From the NCBI RefSeq assembly GCF_900156255.1, contig NZ_FTMK01000012.1, forward strand, positions 16,836-80,835: a stretch of DNA of 64,000 nt, given 5' to 3'. The notes under the pieces are model-generated. The model ran no database searches. It had not been told where the DNA came from and worked only from the letters and a program-made list of their open reading frames with translations. Below, piece after piece: positions 33,339-41,937 of the stretch. A program made the position numbers and the translations under genes. Within the stretch, counting starts at the first letter, position 1. Each line of letters opens with the position of its first letter. Origin of the DNA: Paracoccus thiocyanatus. GTDB taxonomy: Bacteria > Pseudomonadota > Alphaproteobacteria > Rhodobacterales > Rhodobacteraceae.

Positions 33339-35411
33339 ATGCCGTCCTTTCCCGCCCCCCACCATGCCGGCGCGCGCCGCGGCCGCAACCTTCGCGCCGC
33401 GCTGCTGTCGCTGACGGCGCTTTGCACCCCGGCGCTGGCCTTGGCGCAAGAGGGCGCCGACGTGGTCGAGCTTGACACCGTCATCGTCACTTCGGCGTCG
33501 TCCATCGCGACCTCTGTCCAGGACGCCCCCGCCTCTATTACCGTGATCGATCAAAGCGATATTCAGGCCAAAGGTGCGCGCCATCTTCAAGACGTGCTGC
33601 GGACGGTTCCGGGTCTCAACTTGACCCGCGGCAATGACGGCAATTCGCAGGTGTCGTTCCGCGGCCTTTCCTCGAACCGCACCCTGACGCTGATCGACGG
33701 CAAGCGGGTTAGCAGCCGCAACACCTTTGCGCGCCATTACCAGGGCGATCTGCAAATCGTTCCTTTGGATGCGATCGAGCGAATCGAGGTCGTGCGCGGC
33801 CCCATGTCCACCCTTTACGGTTCGGACGCCATGGGGGGTGTCATCAATATCATCACCAAGAAGGCGACCGACACGTGGTCGGGCTCTCTGACCACCGATT
33901 TCGCCTTTGCCGATGAAAACAGCACCGCCGACAGCCGGTCGATCTCGGGCTATGTTTCTGGTCCGCTGGGCGGAAACCTCAACCTGTCGGCCTGGGCCAA
34001 GCTGGCGGAAATCGAGGCACCGGAAGCGCCCTATGGGTATTCCGTGGGCCGTGGAGACGTGATTACTCCGCTTTATGCTTCCAACGGCACCCGCACGAAA
34101 ACACTAGGCGCGCGGCTGACGTGGATCCCGCGGGACGGGATGGAATGGGGTGCCGAAGCACAAGCCTCCGTCGACGACTACCTTGGCGATGCCGGCGCGC
34201 ATGACGCCAACGAAGTGACCAAGAAAAGCCTCGGCCTGACCAACGAATGGCAGTTGGGCCAAGGGCACCTGTCCAGCTACCTGCGCTACGAAACCTCGGC
34301 CAACGAGTCATGGAACTCGACGGACGAGGTCTGGAACGACGCCATCGACTATGACACGACCACCCTGGAAAGCCGCTATACCTCGCAGACCAGCCTGACC
34401 GGCCGGCAACTGGACTATACCATCGGCGGTCTGATCGCGCATGAAAAGCTGAGCGATCCGCAAACGTCCGATGCGTTGATCGAGGGTTCGGTCAATACGG
34501 CCGCAATCTATGCCGAAGGCCGCCTTCAGGCCACCGATGCGCTAAGCCTGACCACCGGCCTTCGTGTCGACCATCACGAACGCTTCGGCACCCATGTCAC
34601 GCCGCGCATCTATGCCAACTACGATTTCGGCAACGGGCTGATGCTGAAAGGTGGCTATTCCCAAGCTTTTGTTGCGCCGGACCTGCGCAACCTGAATCCC
34701 AATTACGAAATGGGCTCCCGCGGCAACGGTTGCAAACCCTACCAAGGCCCCTGCACCATTGTCGGCAACCCCGATCTTCAGCCGGAAACCTCTGACAACT
34801 ACGAGATCGGACTAAACTATCAGGGCGATCGCAGCAGCTGGGAAGTCACCGCCTTCTATAACGACGTCGAGGACATGATCAGCGCCCGCCGCATCCGCCC
34901 CGCGGTGGGCGACGAGCCGGCCCTGTTCCAGCGGGACAACTTCGATTACGGCAAGACCGCCGGGATCGAGTTCGGTCTGGATTATCGGGTCATGGACGAC
35001 CTGACCTGGACCACCTCGGGCACCTATATCGCCAAGTCCGAGTTCAAGTATGGTGACTTCGACACCGCCTATCCGATGGCCACGACACCCAAGTGGAACA
35101 TCACCACGGGCCTGGACTGGCAGGCCAATGACCGCCTGAACTTGTCGGGCGAAGTTGTCTATGTCGGGAAGCAAGCCGGCTACGTTGTCGAAGACGGCCT
35201 TGTCGTCGGCGACGAGGAGCAGGCTTCGGTTCCGGCGGGCCAGAACAGCAAGGCCTATTATCTGGTCAACGTGGCGGCTGCCTATGATTTGAACGATACG
35301 GCCACCTTGAATGTCGGCATCGACAACCTTTTCAACGGACAGCCGGAAACGGATGTTTCGTATCGGGAGAATGGCCGGCTGTTTACGCTGGGCATCACCA
35401 CCCGCTTCTGA
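33339..35411 (+). CDS. TonB-dependent siderophore receptor (FepA/CirA/BfeA type)
   Basis: 690 residues. Signal peptide ends near A-L-A-L-A-Q. The plug starts with the TonB box-like E-L-D-T-V-I-V-T-S-A, then S-I-T-V-I-D-Q-S-D-I and V-R-G-P-M-S-T-L-Y-G-S-D-A-M-G-G-V-I-N (about residues 140-165). The barrel ends in F. An extracellular loop has a cysteine pair (G-C-K-P-Y-Q-G-P-C). It should import a ferric catecholate siderophore or similar chelate. G+C is visibly lower and codons less biased than in neighbours, suggesting transfer. No siderophore utilisation genes flank it. Start at 33339 follows GAGGTGAC. Confidence 0.93.
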   Translation: MPSFPAPHHAGARRGRNLRAALLSLTALCTPALALAQEGADVVELDTVIVTSASSIATSVQDAPASITVIDQSDIQAKGARHLQDVLRTVPGLNLTRGNDGNSQVSFRGLSSNRTLTLIDGKRVSSRNTFARHYQGDLQIVPLDAIERIEVVRGPMSTLYGSDAMGGVINIITKKATDTWSGSLTTDFAFADENSTADSRSISGYVSGPLGGNLNLSAWAKLAEIEAPEAPYGYSVGRGDVITPLYASNGTRTKTLGARLTWIPRDGMEWGAEAQASVDDYLGDAGAHDANEVTKKSLGLTNEWQLGQGHLSSYLRYETSANESWNSTDEVWNDAIDYDTTTLESRYTSQTSLTGRQLDYTIGGLIAHEKLSDPQTSDALIEGSVNTAAIYAEGRLQATDALSLTTGLRVDHHERFGTHVTPRIYANYDFGNGLMLKGGYSQAFVAPDLRNLNPNYEMGSRGNGCKPYQGPCTIVGNPDLQPETSDNYEIGLNYQGDRSSWEVTAFYNDVEDMISARRIRPAVGDEPALFQRDNFDYGKTAGIEFGLDYRVMDDLTWTTSGTYIAKSEFKYGDFDTAYPMATTPKWNITTGLDWQANDRLNLSGEVVYVGKQAGYVVEDGLVVGDEEQASVPAGQNSKAYYLVNVAAAYDLNDTATLNVGIDNLFNGQPETDVSYRENGRLFTLGITTRF

Positions 35412-35433
35412 ACGGTCCTTTGGACCCGGGTCA

Positions 35434-35460
35434 GGGCCGTCCGCAAGGGCGGCCCTTTTT
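35434..35460 (+). terminator. Rho-independent terminator of the TonB receptor gene
   Basis: GGGCCGTCC (35434-35442) and GGGCGGCCC (35447-35455) pair (8 of 9 plus a G-T) across GCAA, followed by TTTTT. Confidence 0.85.
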
Positions 35461-35534
35461 GCTGGCGACGGGTGGAACCTCGGGACGTAACACCGCATGA
35501 TCGTCCAAGACCGACCGACAAGAAGGGAACGCCC

Positions 35535-36455
35535 ATGACCCATTGCATCCTGATCGGCACCCCCGTGGACGAGGGGCAGCGGCGGGCGGGTTGCCTGATG
35601 GGCCCGGCCGCCTATCGCGTGGCCGGGCTCGCCTCGACCCTCGCCGAGCTGGGCCATGGCGTCGAGGACCGCGGCGACCTGTCCCCCGCCCCCGGCCGCG
35701 GCCAGACCTGCGCCAACCCCGCCGTGCATCACCTGCCCGAAACCATCGCCTGGGCCGAGGCGATCCGGGCGGCCGGCATCTCGGCCATGGAACAGGGCAT
35801 GCCGATCTTTCTGGGCGGCGATCATGCGCTGGCGCTTGGCAGCCTGGCCGCGGCGGCGGCCCATGCCCATGCGCTCGGCCGGCCGCAATTCGTGCTGTGG
35901 CTGGACGCGCATAGCGATTTCCACACCGTCCAGACCACCCAGTCCGGCAATCTGCACGGCACGCCCCTGGCCTATGCGGCAGGGCGGCCGGGCTTCGATC
36001 CCTTTCCGCCCTTTCCCGCGCCGATCCCAGCCCGCAACATCTGCATGTTCGGCATTCGCAGCGTGGACGGGGCCGAACTTGCCGCCCTGCGCGAAACCGA
36101 CATCGTGGTCAACGACATGCGCGTGCTGGACGAACGCGGCGTCGTCGCGCCGCTGCGCGAATTCCTGGACCGCGTGCGCGCGCATGACGGGCTGCTGCAC
36201 GTGTCGCTGGACGTGGACTTCCTGGACCCCTCGATCGCGCCCGCCGTCGGCACCACCGTGCCCGGCGGCGCGACATTCCGCGAGGCGCATCTGGTCTGCG
36301 AGCTATTGCACGATTCGGGGCTGATGACCTCGCTGGATCTGGTCGAGCTGAACCCGTTCCTGGACGAACGCGGGCGCACCGCGCGGCTAATGGTCGATCT
36401 TGTCGGCTCGTTGATGGGGCGCAAGGTCTTCGACCGCCCGACGCGCAGCTTCTAG
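35535..36455 (+). CDS. rocF: Arginase
   Basis: 306 residues with the metal-binding motifs of ureohydrolases: G-G-D-H-A-L-A-L-G-S near residue 97, D-A-H-S-D-F near 128 and S-L-D-V-D-F-L-D-P near 230. The E-D-R-G-D and G-N-L-H-G-T-P-L segments identify arginase rather than agmatinase. It splits arginine into ornithine and urea. GAAGGGAA precedes the ATG. It stands alone, with no ornithine cyclodeaminase next to it. Confidence 0.93.
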   Translation: MTHCILIGTPVDEGQRRAGCLMGPAAYRVAGLASTLAELGHGVEDRGDLSPAPGRGQTCANPAVHHLPETIAWAEAIRAAGISAMEQGMPIFLGGDHALALGSLAAAAAHAHALGRPQFVLWLDAHSDFHTVQTTQSGNLHGTPLAYAAGRPGFDPFPPFPAPIPARNICMFGIRSVDGAELAALRETDIVVNDMRVLDERGVVAPLREFLDRVRAHDGLLHVSLDVDFLDPSIAPAVGTTVPGGATFREAHLVCELLHDSGLMTSLDLVELNPFLDERGRTARLMVDLVGSLMGRKVFDRPTRSF

Positions 36456-36458
36456 GAC

Positions 36459-36487
36459 TTGCCATTCCCCCGCCCGCCAGCTAGCCA
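36459..36487 (+). promoter_or_regulatory. Possible tRNA-Leu promoter
   Basis: TTGCCA (36459-36464) and TAGCCA (36482-36487), 17-base spacer, ending 9 bases before the tRNA. Confidence 0.35.
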
Positions 36488-36496
36488 ATTTCCGGC

Positions 36497-36582
36497 GCGG
36501 GCGTGGCGGAATGGTAGACGCATGGGACTTAAACTCCCTGGGGCGCAAGCCCGTGCGGGTTCAAGTCCCGCCGCCCGCACCA
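36497..36582 (+). tRNA. tRNA-Leu (anticodon TAA)
   Basis: 86 bases with encoded CCA and a long variable arm (CTGGGGCGCAAGCCCGT). Acceptor GCGGGCG pairs with CGCCCGC; anticodon loop CTTAAAC gives TAA; T-arm GCGGGTTCAAGTCCCGC. Confidence 0.97.
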
Positions 36583-36955
36583 TCATCGCAAGACCAGGGC
36601 CGGCCATGGCGCGAAACATCCGCGCCTTGCCAGCAGCCCATTATCGCCCAAGCGCGGCCGGCGCGGCGTGACGGCTGCGCATGCGAGACCGCAGGCAGGC
36701 CATCCTGGGACGGCCGCCCGCGATCCGCAAAGAAGGGAACGGCAAGGCGCACCGGTTCGCCTGTTCCTGCCATCGCAAGGCCCTTACCACCACGTTCGGG
36801 CCCTCCGACATGTCCCCCCCCTGCCGGCACCCTTCCTTACCCCGGCTGCCGCCGCGCCGCAAACGCCAACCAGCCGGGTTTTTAAACAAACCGTCTTGGT
36901 TCACCGGCCCGGCTCGGCTAGGGTCGCGCCGGAATCCGAACCCCAGGAGAACCCG
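36583..36955. other. Intergenic stretch without a gene
   Basis: 373 bases between tRNA-Leu and the DUF4170 gene. Open frames here run through the tRNA or lack any family match. Its right end has the promoter at 36896-36924 and an AT-rich GGGTTTTTAAAC (36876-36887). I see nothing else. Confidence 0.6.
36896..36924 (+). promoter_or_regulatory. Promoter of the DUF4170-kdtA-lpxK operon
   Basis: TTGGTT (36896-36901) and TAGGGT (36919-36924) with a 17-base spacer, 32 bases before the start codon. Confidence 0.5.
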
Positions 36956-37201
36956 ATGGCACAGCGCCTTCACCTTGTTTTCGGCGGCGAACTCATCGAC
37001 CCCACCCGAACCGAGTTCCGCGACACCAAGGACATCCATATCGTCGGCATCTTCCCGAACTATGCCCAGGCCCATGCCGCCTGGAAGGCCGAGGCGCAGC
37101 GCACCGTGGACAGCGCCCATACCCGCTATTTCATCGCCCACCTGCACCGGCTGCGCGACGAAGAACGCGAGGTCAGCCCGACCGAGGAACTGGGCAGCTA
37201 G
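36956..37201 (+). CDS. DUF4170 family protein
   Basis: 81 residues, MAQRLHLVFGGELIDPTRTE, then D-I-H-I-V-G-I-F-P-N-Y and A-H-T-R-Y-F-I-A-H-L-H-R-L. This matches DUF4170, a small alphaproteobacterial family usually next to the Kdo transferase gene, as here (13 bases apart). Function unknown; co-occurrence suggests a link with lipopolysaccharide. CAGGAGA precedes the ATG. Confidence 0.9.
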   Translation: MAQRLHLVFGGELIDPTRTEFRDTKDIHIVGIFPNYAQAHAAWKAEAQRTVDSAHTRYFIAHLHRLRDEEREVSPTEELGS

Positions 37202-37214
37202 GCGCGCGCAGGCG

Positions 37215-38447
37215 ATGCGCCCCTCGGGCCCGACCGCATCCCTGGCGCTTTGGCTGCATCTGCGCCGCGCCGCGGCGCTGGCCGGCGGGCCGGTCGGGCC
37301 GGTGGCCGCGCCGCCCGGCGACGGCCCGCTGATCCTGCTGCATCTGTCCGAGCGCGGCGAAGAGCCGCCCCAGGCGGGCGCGCTGGTCACGGCGCTGGTG
37401 GCGCGCCGGCCGGGGCTGCGCTTTGCCTTCCTGGGTGCGGCCCCGCCGCCAGACGCGCTTCCTGCCGGGCTGCGCGCCGTGTCCCTGGCCCTGCCCGGCG
37501 ATCCGGCAGGCACGCGCAGCCTGATCCGGGCGCTTGGGCCACGCGCGGCGCTGATCCTGGGCGACCAGCTTCCGGCCGCATTGATCACCGAGATGGCCGA
37601 GCAGCGCCTGCCCGTCATCCTGGCCGAGGCGCGGCTGGCCGGGCATAATCGGCGCGCTTCATGGCGGGGGGCGGTCGATCGCGGCCTGATGGACAAGATC
37701 ACCCGCATCCTGGCGCCCGACCCCGCGGCAGCGGCGACCGCGCGCCGGCTGGGCGCGGCGCCCCAGCGGATCGAGCTGACCGGCCCGATCACCGAAACCC
37801 GCCCGCCCCTTGCCGCCAACGAGGCCGAGCGCCGCGCCCTGGCCCAGATCCTGGCCGGCCGCCATATCTGGCTGGCCGCCTGCCCCACCCTGCCCGAGGC
37901 CAGGGCGGCCCTTGCCGCGCATCAGGCGGCCCTGCATCACAATCACCGCGCGCTGCTGATCCTGGCCGGCCTGCCCGACCAGGCGGTCCCCGAGATCCGG
38001 GCCGGGCTTGAAGCCCTTGGCCTGGCTGCGGTCCTGCGGTCGGACGACGAAGACCCTTCGCCCGACGACCACGTGCTGATCGCCGAGGACACGCATGAAA
38101 TGGGGTTGTGGTATCGGCTGGCCCCGGTCTGCTTCCTGGGCGGCACGCTGCTGCCGGGGCCGGGCCTGGCCCCGCGCCATCCCTTCGAACCGGCGGCCCT
38201 GGGCTCTGCCATCATCCACGGGCCGGCAACCCAGGTGCATGGGGCCGAATGGGGGCAACTGGACGGCGCCTCTGCGGCGCGGCTGGTCATGGATGCGGCA
38301 GAACTGAGCAGCGCGGTCGCCGATCTGTCGGCGCCCGACCAGGCAGCGGCGCTGGCCGGCGTCGCCTGGTCGGTCAGCACCGGCGGCGCCGCCGTTCTGG
38401 CCCGCATCGCCGAAATCGTCGTCGCCGCATTGGAGGAAGCCCCATGA
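37215..38447 (+). CDS. waaA: 3-deoxy-D-manno-octulosonic acid (Kdo) transferase
   Basis: 410 residues, a GT30-type glycosyltransferase. Conserved parts are L-A-E-A-R-L-A near residue 137, the D-K-I-T-R-I-L-A-P segment near 157, the acceptor/donor-binding [20 protein letters not shown] near 310 and the following L-G-S-A-I-I-H-G. It lacks the N-terminal membrane anchor of E. coli WaaA and starts nearly at the catalytic domain. Adds Kdo to lipid IVA at the inner membrane. The stop overlaps lpxK (ATGA). Confidence 0.9.
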   Translation: MRPSGPTASLALWLHLRRAAALAGGPVGPVAAPPGDGPLILLHLSERGEEPPQAGALVTALVARRPGLRFAFLGAAPPPDALPAGLRAVSLALPGDPAGTRSLIRALGPRAALILGDQLPAALITEMAEQRLPVILAEARLAGHNRRASWRGAVDRGLMDKITRILAPDPAAAATARRLGAAPQRIELTGPITETRPPLAANEAERRALAQILAGRHIWLAACPTLPEARAALAAHQAALHHNHRALLILAGLPDQAVPEIRAGLEALGLAAVLRSDDEDPSPDDHVLIAEDTHEMGLWYRLAPVCFLGGTLLPGPGLAPRHPFEPAALGSAIIHGPATQVHGAEWGQLDGASAARLVMDAAELSSAVADLSAPDQAAALAGVAWSVSTGGAAVLARIAEIVVAALEEAP

Positions 38448-39433
38448 GCCGCCGCGCCCCCGCCTTCTGGTTCCGGCCGCCCGGCGTGACGGCCCGCCTG
38501 CTGGCCCCTCTGGGCGCGATTTACGCCGCCGCCACCGCCCGCCGGCTGGCGCGCGGGCCGCGCATAAATCCGGGCGTGCCGGTGATCTGCATCGGCAACC
38601 TGAACGCGGGCGGCACCGGCAAGACCCCCACCGCCATCATGCTGGCGCAGCTTTTGCAGGATCGCGGCATGGCGGTCCATATCGTCTCGCGCGGCTATGG
38701 CGGGCGGGAAAAGGGTCCGCTGCGGGTCGACGAGGCCCGCCACAAGGCGGCCGAGGTGGGCGACGAGCCGCTGCTGATGGCGGCCTTTGCGCCGGTCTGG
38801 GTCGCGGATGACCGGCTGGCCGGCGCAAGGGCGGCAGTTGGCGCGGGGGCGCGGGCGATCCTGCTTGACGACGGTTTCCAGGACCCGGCGCTCGCGCATG
38901 ATCTTGCGCTGGTCGTGGTCGATGCGGCCAAGGGCTTTGGCAACGGGCTTTGCCTGCCCGCCGGGCCGCTGCGCGAACCGGTGGATCGCGGGCTGGCCCG
39001 CGCCGACCTGCTGCTTTCGATCGGCGAGCCCGGCGCACAGGCCCAGTTCCGCGCCGGATGGGGGGGGCGCCTGACCCTGCCGCACCTGACCGGGCGGCTT
39101 GCGCCCTTGCAGACCGGCATGGACTGGCAGGGCCAGGACGTGCTGGCATTCGCCGGCATCGGCCATCCCGAGAAATTCTTCGCCACCCTGCGCGGCCTTG
39201 GCGCCCGGATCGCCAGGGCCGAGGCGCTGGATGACCACCAGCCCTTCACCCCGCAACTGCTGACCCGGCTAGAGGCCGAATCGCGGCTGCTGGGCGCTCA
39301 ACTGGTGACGACGGAAAAGGACGCGGCGCGGCTGCCGCGCAGCTTCCGGCCCAAGGTGCTGGCCCTGCCGGTGCGGCTGGAACTGGACGACCCGGCGCCG
39401 TTGACCGGGCGGCTGACGGCGCTGGGTTTGTGA
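38444..39433 (+). CDS. lpxK: Tetraacyldisaccharide 4'-kinase
   Basis: 329 residues. A P-loop ([13 protein letters not shown], about residues 49-61) follows an N-terminal membrane-associated helix, and S-R-G-Y-G-G-R plus L-L-D-D-G-F-Q-D are the family's catalytic motifs. It phosphorylates the lipid A disaccharide. Coupled to waaA by a four-base overlap, so lipid A phosphorylation and Kdo addition are co-expressed. Confidence 0.95.
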   Translation: MSRRAPAFWFRPPGVTARLLAPLGAIYAAATARRLARGPRINPGVPVICIGNLNAGGTGKTPTAIMLAQLLQDRGMAVHIVSRGYGGREKGPLRVDEARHKAAEVGDEPLLMAAFAPVWVADDRLAGARAAVGAGARAILLDDGFQDPALAHDLALVVVDAAKGFGNGLCLPAGPLREPVDRGLARADLLLSIGEPGAQAQFRAGWGGRLTLPHLTGRLAPLQTGMDWQGQDVLAFAGIGHPEKFFATLRGLGARIARAEALDDHQPFTPQLLTRLEAESRLLGAQLVTTEKDAARLPRSFRPKVLALPVRLELDDPAPLTGRLTALGL

Positions 39434-39461
39434 AGGGCCCCGTGATAGGCCGGGACCCTTC
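39432..39461. terminator. Hairpin between lpxK and the DsbA-like gene
   Basis: GAAGGGCCCCG (39432-39442) pairs with CGGGACCCTTC (39451-39461), one mismatch, followed by GGCTTCACCGTTTT. It lies between two convergent genes. Confidence 0.45.
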
Positions 39462-39511
39462 GGCTTCACCGTTTTGAAAAATACTCCGGCGGCCGCGCCG
39501 CGAGGCGGGCC

Positions 39512-40159
39512 TCAGCCCTTCTCGGCCAGCTTGGCGTCGATGACCTTCTTCAGCTCGTCCCAGGGCTGGTTTCGGACCTTTTCGCCGTCGATGACAAAGG
39601 TCGGCGTGCCCTCGATCTCGTCGGCGCCGGCCTTGCGCTGGAAGGTCGTGACCAGGTCGGCCACCTTTTGCTGGTCGTTCCAGCAAGCGTCCATCTGCTC
39701 AGAGGTCATGCCGGCCTTGGCGCCGATCTTGCGCAGGTTGCCGGCGATCGCGTCGCCCGATTCCCCGGCCAGCCAGGTCTTCTGGTCGTCAAAGATCAGG
39801 TCCGAAACCGCATAGTATTTTTCGTCCCCGCCGCAGCGGGCCAGGATGCCGGCCCACAGCCCGACCGCGTCGAAATAAACGTCGCGCTGGATGAAGCGCA
39901 CCTTGCCGGTATCGACATATTCCGCCTTCAGCTTGGGCCAGGTCTGGTTGTGGAAATCCGCGCAATGGCTGCATGTGAAGCTGGCATATTCCACGATGGT
40001 GACAGGCGCATCCGCCTGGCCCAGGGCGATGTCGGGCAAGACCTTGCCTTCGGGCATCGCTTCGTCGGCGGATTGCGCCTCTTGCGCCAGCGCGGGCAGC
40101 GCGGCAAGGGTCAGCGCGGCCGTAGCGGCGGCGATCAGGGAACGGCGAAGCATCATCAT
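39512..40159 (-). CDS. Periplasmic DsbA-family thiol-disulfide protein
   Basis: 215 residues with a signal peptide (cleavage near A-L-P-A-L-A). Thioredoxin fold with the active site C63-S-H-C66 in F-T-C-S-H-C-A-D-F-H, and the cis-Pro in I-E-G-T-P-T-F-V-I near residue 186. Such proteins (thioredoxin_4 type, like ScoA/BdbD) form or isomerise disulfides in exported proteins. Its start overlaps the stop of the DUF721 gene. Confidence 0.93.
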   Translation of the reverse strand: MMMLRRSLIAAATAALTLAALPALAQEAQSADEAMPEGKVLPDIALGQADAPVTIVEYASFTCSHCADFHNQTWPKLKAEYVDTGKVRFIQRDVYFDAVGLWAGILARCGGDEKYYAVSDLIFDDQKTWLAGESGDAIAGNLRKIGAKAGMTSEQMDACWNDQQKVADLVTTFQRKAGADEIEGTPTFVIDGEKVRNQPWDELKKVIDAKLAEKG

Positions 40160-40716
40160 GGATTGGCCTTTCGGTCATTGGCGTCCCGGCGGGACAGGAT
40201 GTTCAGCGCCAGCCGCCGCATCGCCGCGGAAAGCGCAGGATTGTCGAAGCCCGCGGCGATGTCCTGCGCCTGGGCAAGCTTTTGCGGGTCCGGCGCCGCC
40301 GGGCGGCGCGGCGCGCCGGCAAAGGCGGCCTGCCCCTCGGCAAAGCCGCCTTCGCCTTGGGCAAAGCCCACAGGCGCGGTCTGGGTCAGCACGATGCGGG
40401 CGACCGCGTTGAACCCGTAACAGGCATTCACCCGCTCGCGGATCTGGTCCAGCTGCATGGCGATCATCGGCGCCTGCGCGCCCGGCACCAGCAGGGTCAG
40501 CGTCGCGCCGAAACCCTTGCCATGGCTGATCTTGACCGGCCGGGTGCGGGCGGCCAGTTCCGGTCCCACCACCTCGGGCCAATGGGTCAGCAGCCTTGCC
40601 GCGGCAAAGCCCCGGCTTTCGCCCACGGCCTTGATCCGCGGCGCGACAAGCTGCGCCGCAGCCTCAAAACCGCGCATGCGGCGGCGGGGCGGGCTTTCGG
40701 GTTTCTTCTGGGCCAT
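40156..40716 (-). CDS. DUF721 (DciA-like) protein
   Basis: 186 residues. The N-terminal half has a DciA/DUF721 domain: R-G-F-E-A-A-A-Q-L-V, W-P-E-V-V-G-P-E-L-A and L-L-V-P-G-A-Q-A-P-M-I-A-M-Q. DciA proteins load or assist the replicative helicase in bacteria without DnaC. The C-terminal third is variable (Ala/Pro/Gln). It is divergent from mutY with an 86-base gap and overlaps the DsbA-like gene. The start MAQKKPESPP is the one with the conserved region closest behind. Confidence 0.85.
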   Translation of the reverse strand: MAQKKPESPPRRRMRGFEAAAQLVAPRIKAVGESRGFAAARLLTHWPEVVGPELAARTRPVKISHGKGFGATLTLLVPGAQAPMIAMQLDQIRERVNACYGFNAVARIVLTQTAPVGFAQGEGGFAEGQAAFAGAPRRPAAPDPQKLAQAQDIAAGFDNPALSAAMRRLALNILSRRDANDRKANP

Positions 40717-40802
40717 CGGGCGACCATATGGTTTATCTGGCGCGCAGTCTGGACCGCAGCGCGCCCGGATGCCAGAGGATGGCAAGGAAAGAAGGCTGAA
40801 AA

Positions 40803-41873
40803 TTGCGTGACCCAAGGGTGATCCCGACCGAATTGCTGGCCTGGTACGACCGCCACGCCCGCCGGCTGCCCTGGCGCGCGCCGCCCGGCCAGGCGCCGGC
40901 CGATCCCTATCGCGTCTGGCTGTCCGAGGTGATGCTGCAACAGACCACCGTCGCGGCGGTGAAATCCTATTTCGAGCGCTTCACCAGCCTGTGGCCCACG
41001 GTCCAGAACCTTGCCGCGGCCGGGGATGCGCAGGTCATGGCCGAATGGGCCGGGCTTGGCTATTACGCCCGCGCCCGCAACCTGATAGCCTGCGCCCGCG
41101 CCGTCGCGGCCATGGGCGCATTCCCCGACACGCGCGAGGGGCTGGCGGCGCTGCCCGGCATCGGCGCCTATACCTCGGCCGCCATCGCCGCCATCGCCTT
41201 CGACCGGCCCGAGACGGTGGTGGACGGCAATGTCGAGCGCGTCGTGGCCCGGCTTTTCGCGGTCCAGACGCCGCTGCCCGGCGCCAAGCCGGAACTCGTG
41301 ACCCTGGCGCAGGGGCTGACCCCTGCGCGCCGGCCCGGCGATTACGCCCAGGCGATGATGGACCTGGGCGCGACCATCTGCACGCCGCGCAGCCCGGCCT
41401 GCGGCATCTGCCCGATCAACGACCATTGCGCCGCCCGCGCCCTGGGCATCGCCGCCGACCTGCCGCGCAAGACCCCCAAACAGCCCAAGCCCTTGCGCAG
41501 CGGCACGGCCTGGATCGGCTTTGCCGACGGCGCGGTGCTGGTCGAAACCCGGCCAAGCAAGGGGCTTTTGGGCGGGACGCTGGCATTCCCTTCGACCGGC
41601 TGGGACGGGTCGGACCTGCCGCCGCCCGCGCCGGCCGACTGGCAGCAGGTCGGGCTGGTGCGCCATGTCTTCACCCATTTCGCCCTGGACCTGACGGTGA
41701 TGAGCGCGCGCCTGACCGGCGAGCCCGCGCGCGGCAGGCTGGCGCCGCTGCACGCCTTCAGCCCCGCCGCGCTGCCGGGGCTGATGCGCAAGGCCTGGGC
41801 GCTGGCCCGGCCCCCGACCGACCGGCCCGCGACAACCCGCCACCATGGCGGGCCGGCCGGAAATTCGTCATAG
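40803..41873 (+). CDS. mutY: A/G-specific adenine glycosylase
   Basis: 356 residues. Catalytic Glu42 (W-L-S-E-V-M-L-Q-Q-T) and Asp141 (V-V-D-G-N-V-E-R) are present, with the helix-hairpin-helix L-P-G-I-G-A-Y-T-S-A and the [4Fe-4S] cysteines in C-T-P-R-S-P-A-C-G-I-C-P-I-N-D-H-C. The C-terminal NUDIX-like domain (from about residue 235) recognises 8-oxoguanine. It removes adenine mispaired with 8-oxoG. A TTG start at 40803 with AAGAAGG upstream fits best; a GTG at 40818 is an alternative. Confidence 0.94.
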   Translation: MRDPRVIPTELLAWYDRHARRLPWRAPPGQAPADPYRVWLSEVMLQQTTVAAVKSYFERFTSLWPTVQNLAAAGDAQVMAEWAGLGYYARARNLIACARAVAAMGAFPDTREGLAALPGIGAYTSAAIAAIAFDRPETVVDGNVERVVARLFAVQTPLPGAKPELVTLAQGLTPARRPGDYAQAMMDLGATICTPRSPACGICPINDHCAARALGIAADLPRKTPKQPKPLRSGTAWIGFADGAVLVETRPSKGLLGGTLAFPSTGWDGSDLPPPAPADWQQVGLVRHVFTHFALDLTVMSARLTGEPARGRLAPLHAFSPAALPGLMRKAWALARPPTDRPATTRHHGGPAGNSS

Positions 41874-41937
41874 TCGCGCCGGGAGCGCTGCCACTTTATC
41901 CATTCAACCCACCGGATCCTTTACAGATTTCATTGTC

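Noticed and set aside
31722..33755. A 677-codon minus-strand frame over metG
   Set aside because: Shadow of metG; composition of random GC-rich sequence, no domains.
36511..36885. A 124-codon plus-strand frame starting inside tRNA-Leu
   Set aside because: It reads through a functional tRNA and its product (Pro/Arg/Ser-rich) has no recognisable motif.
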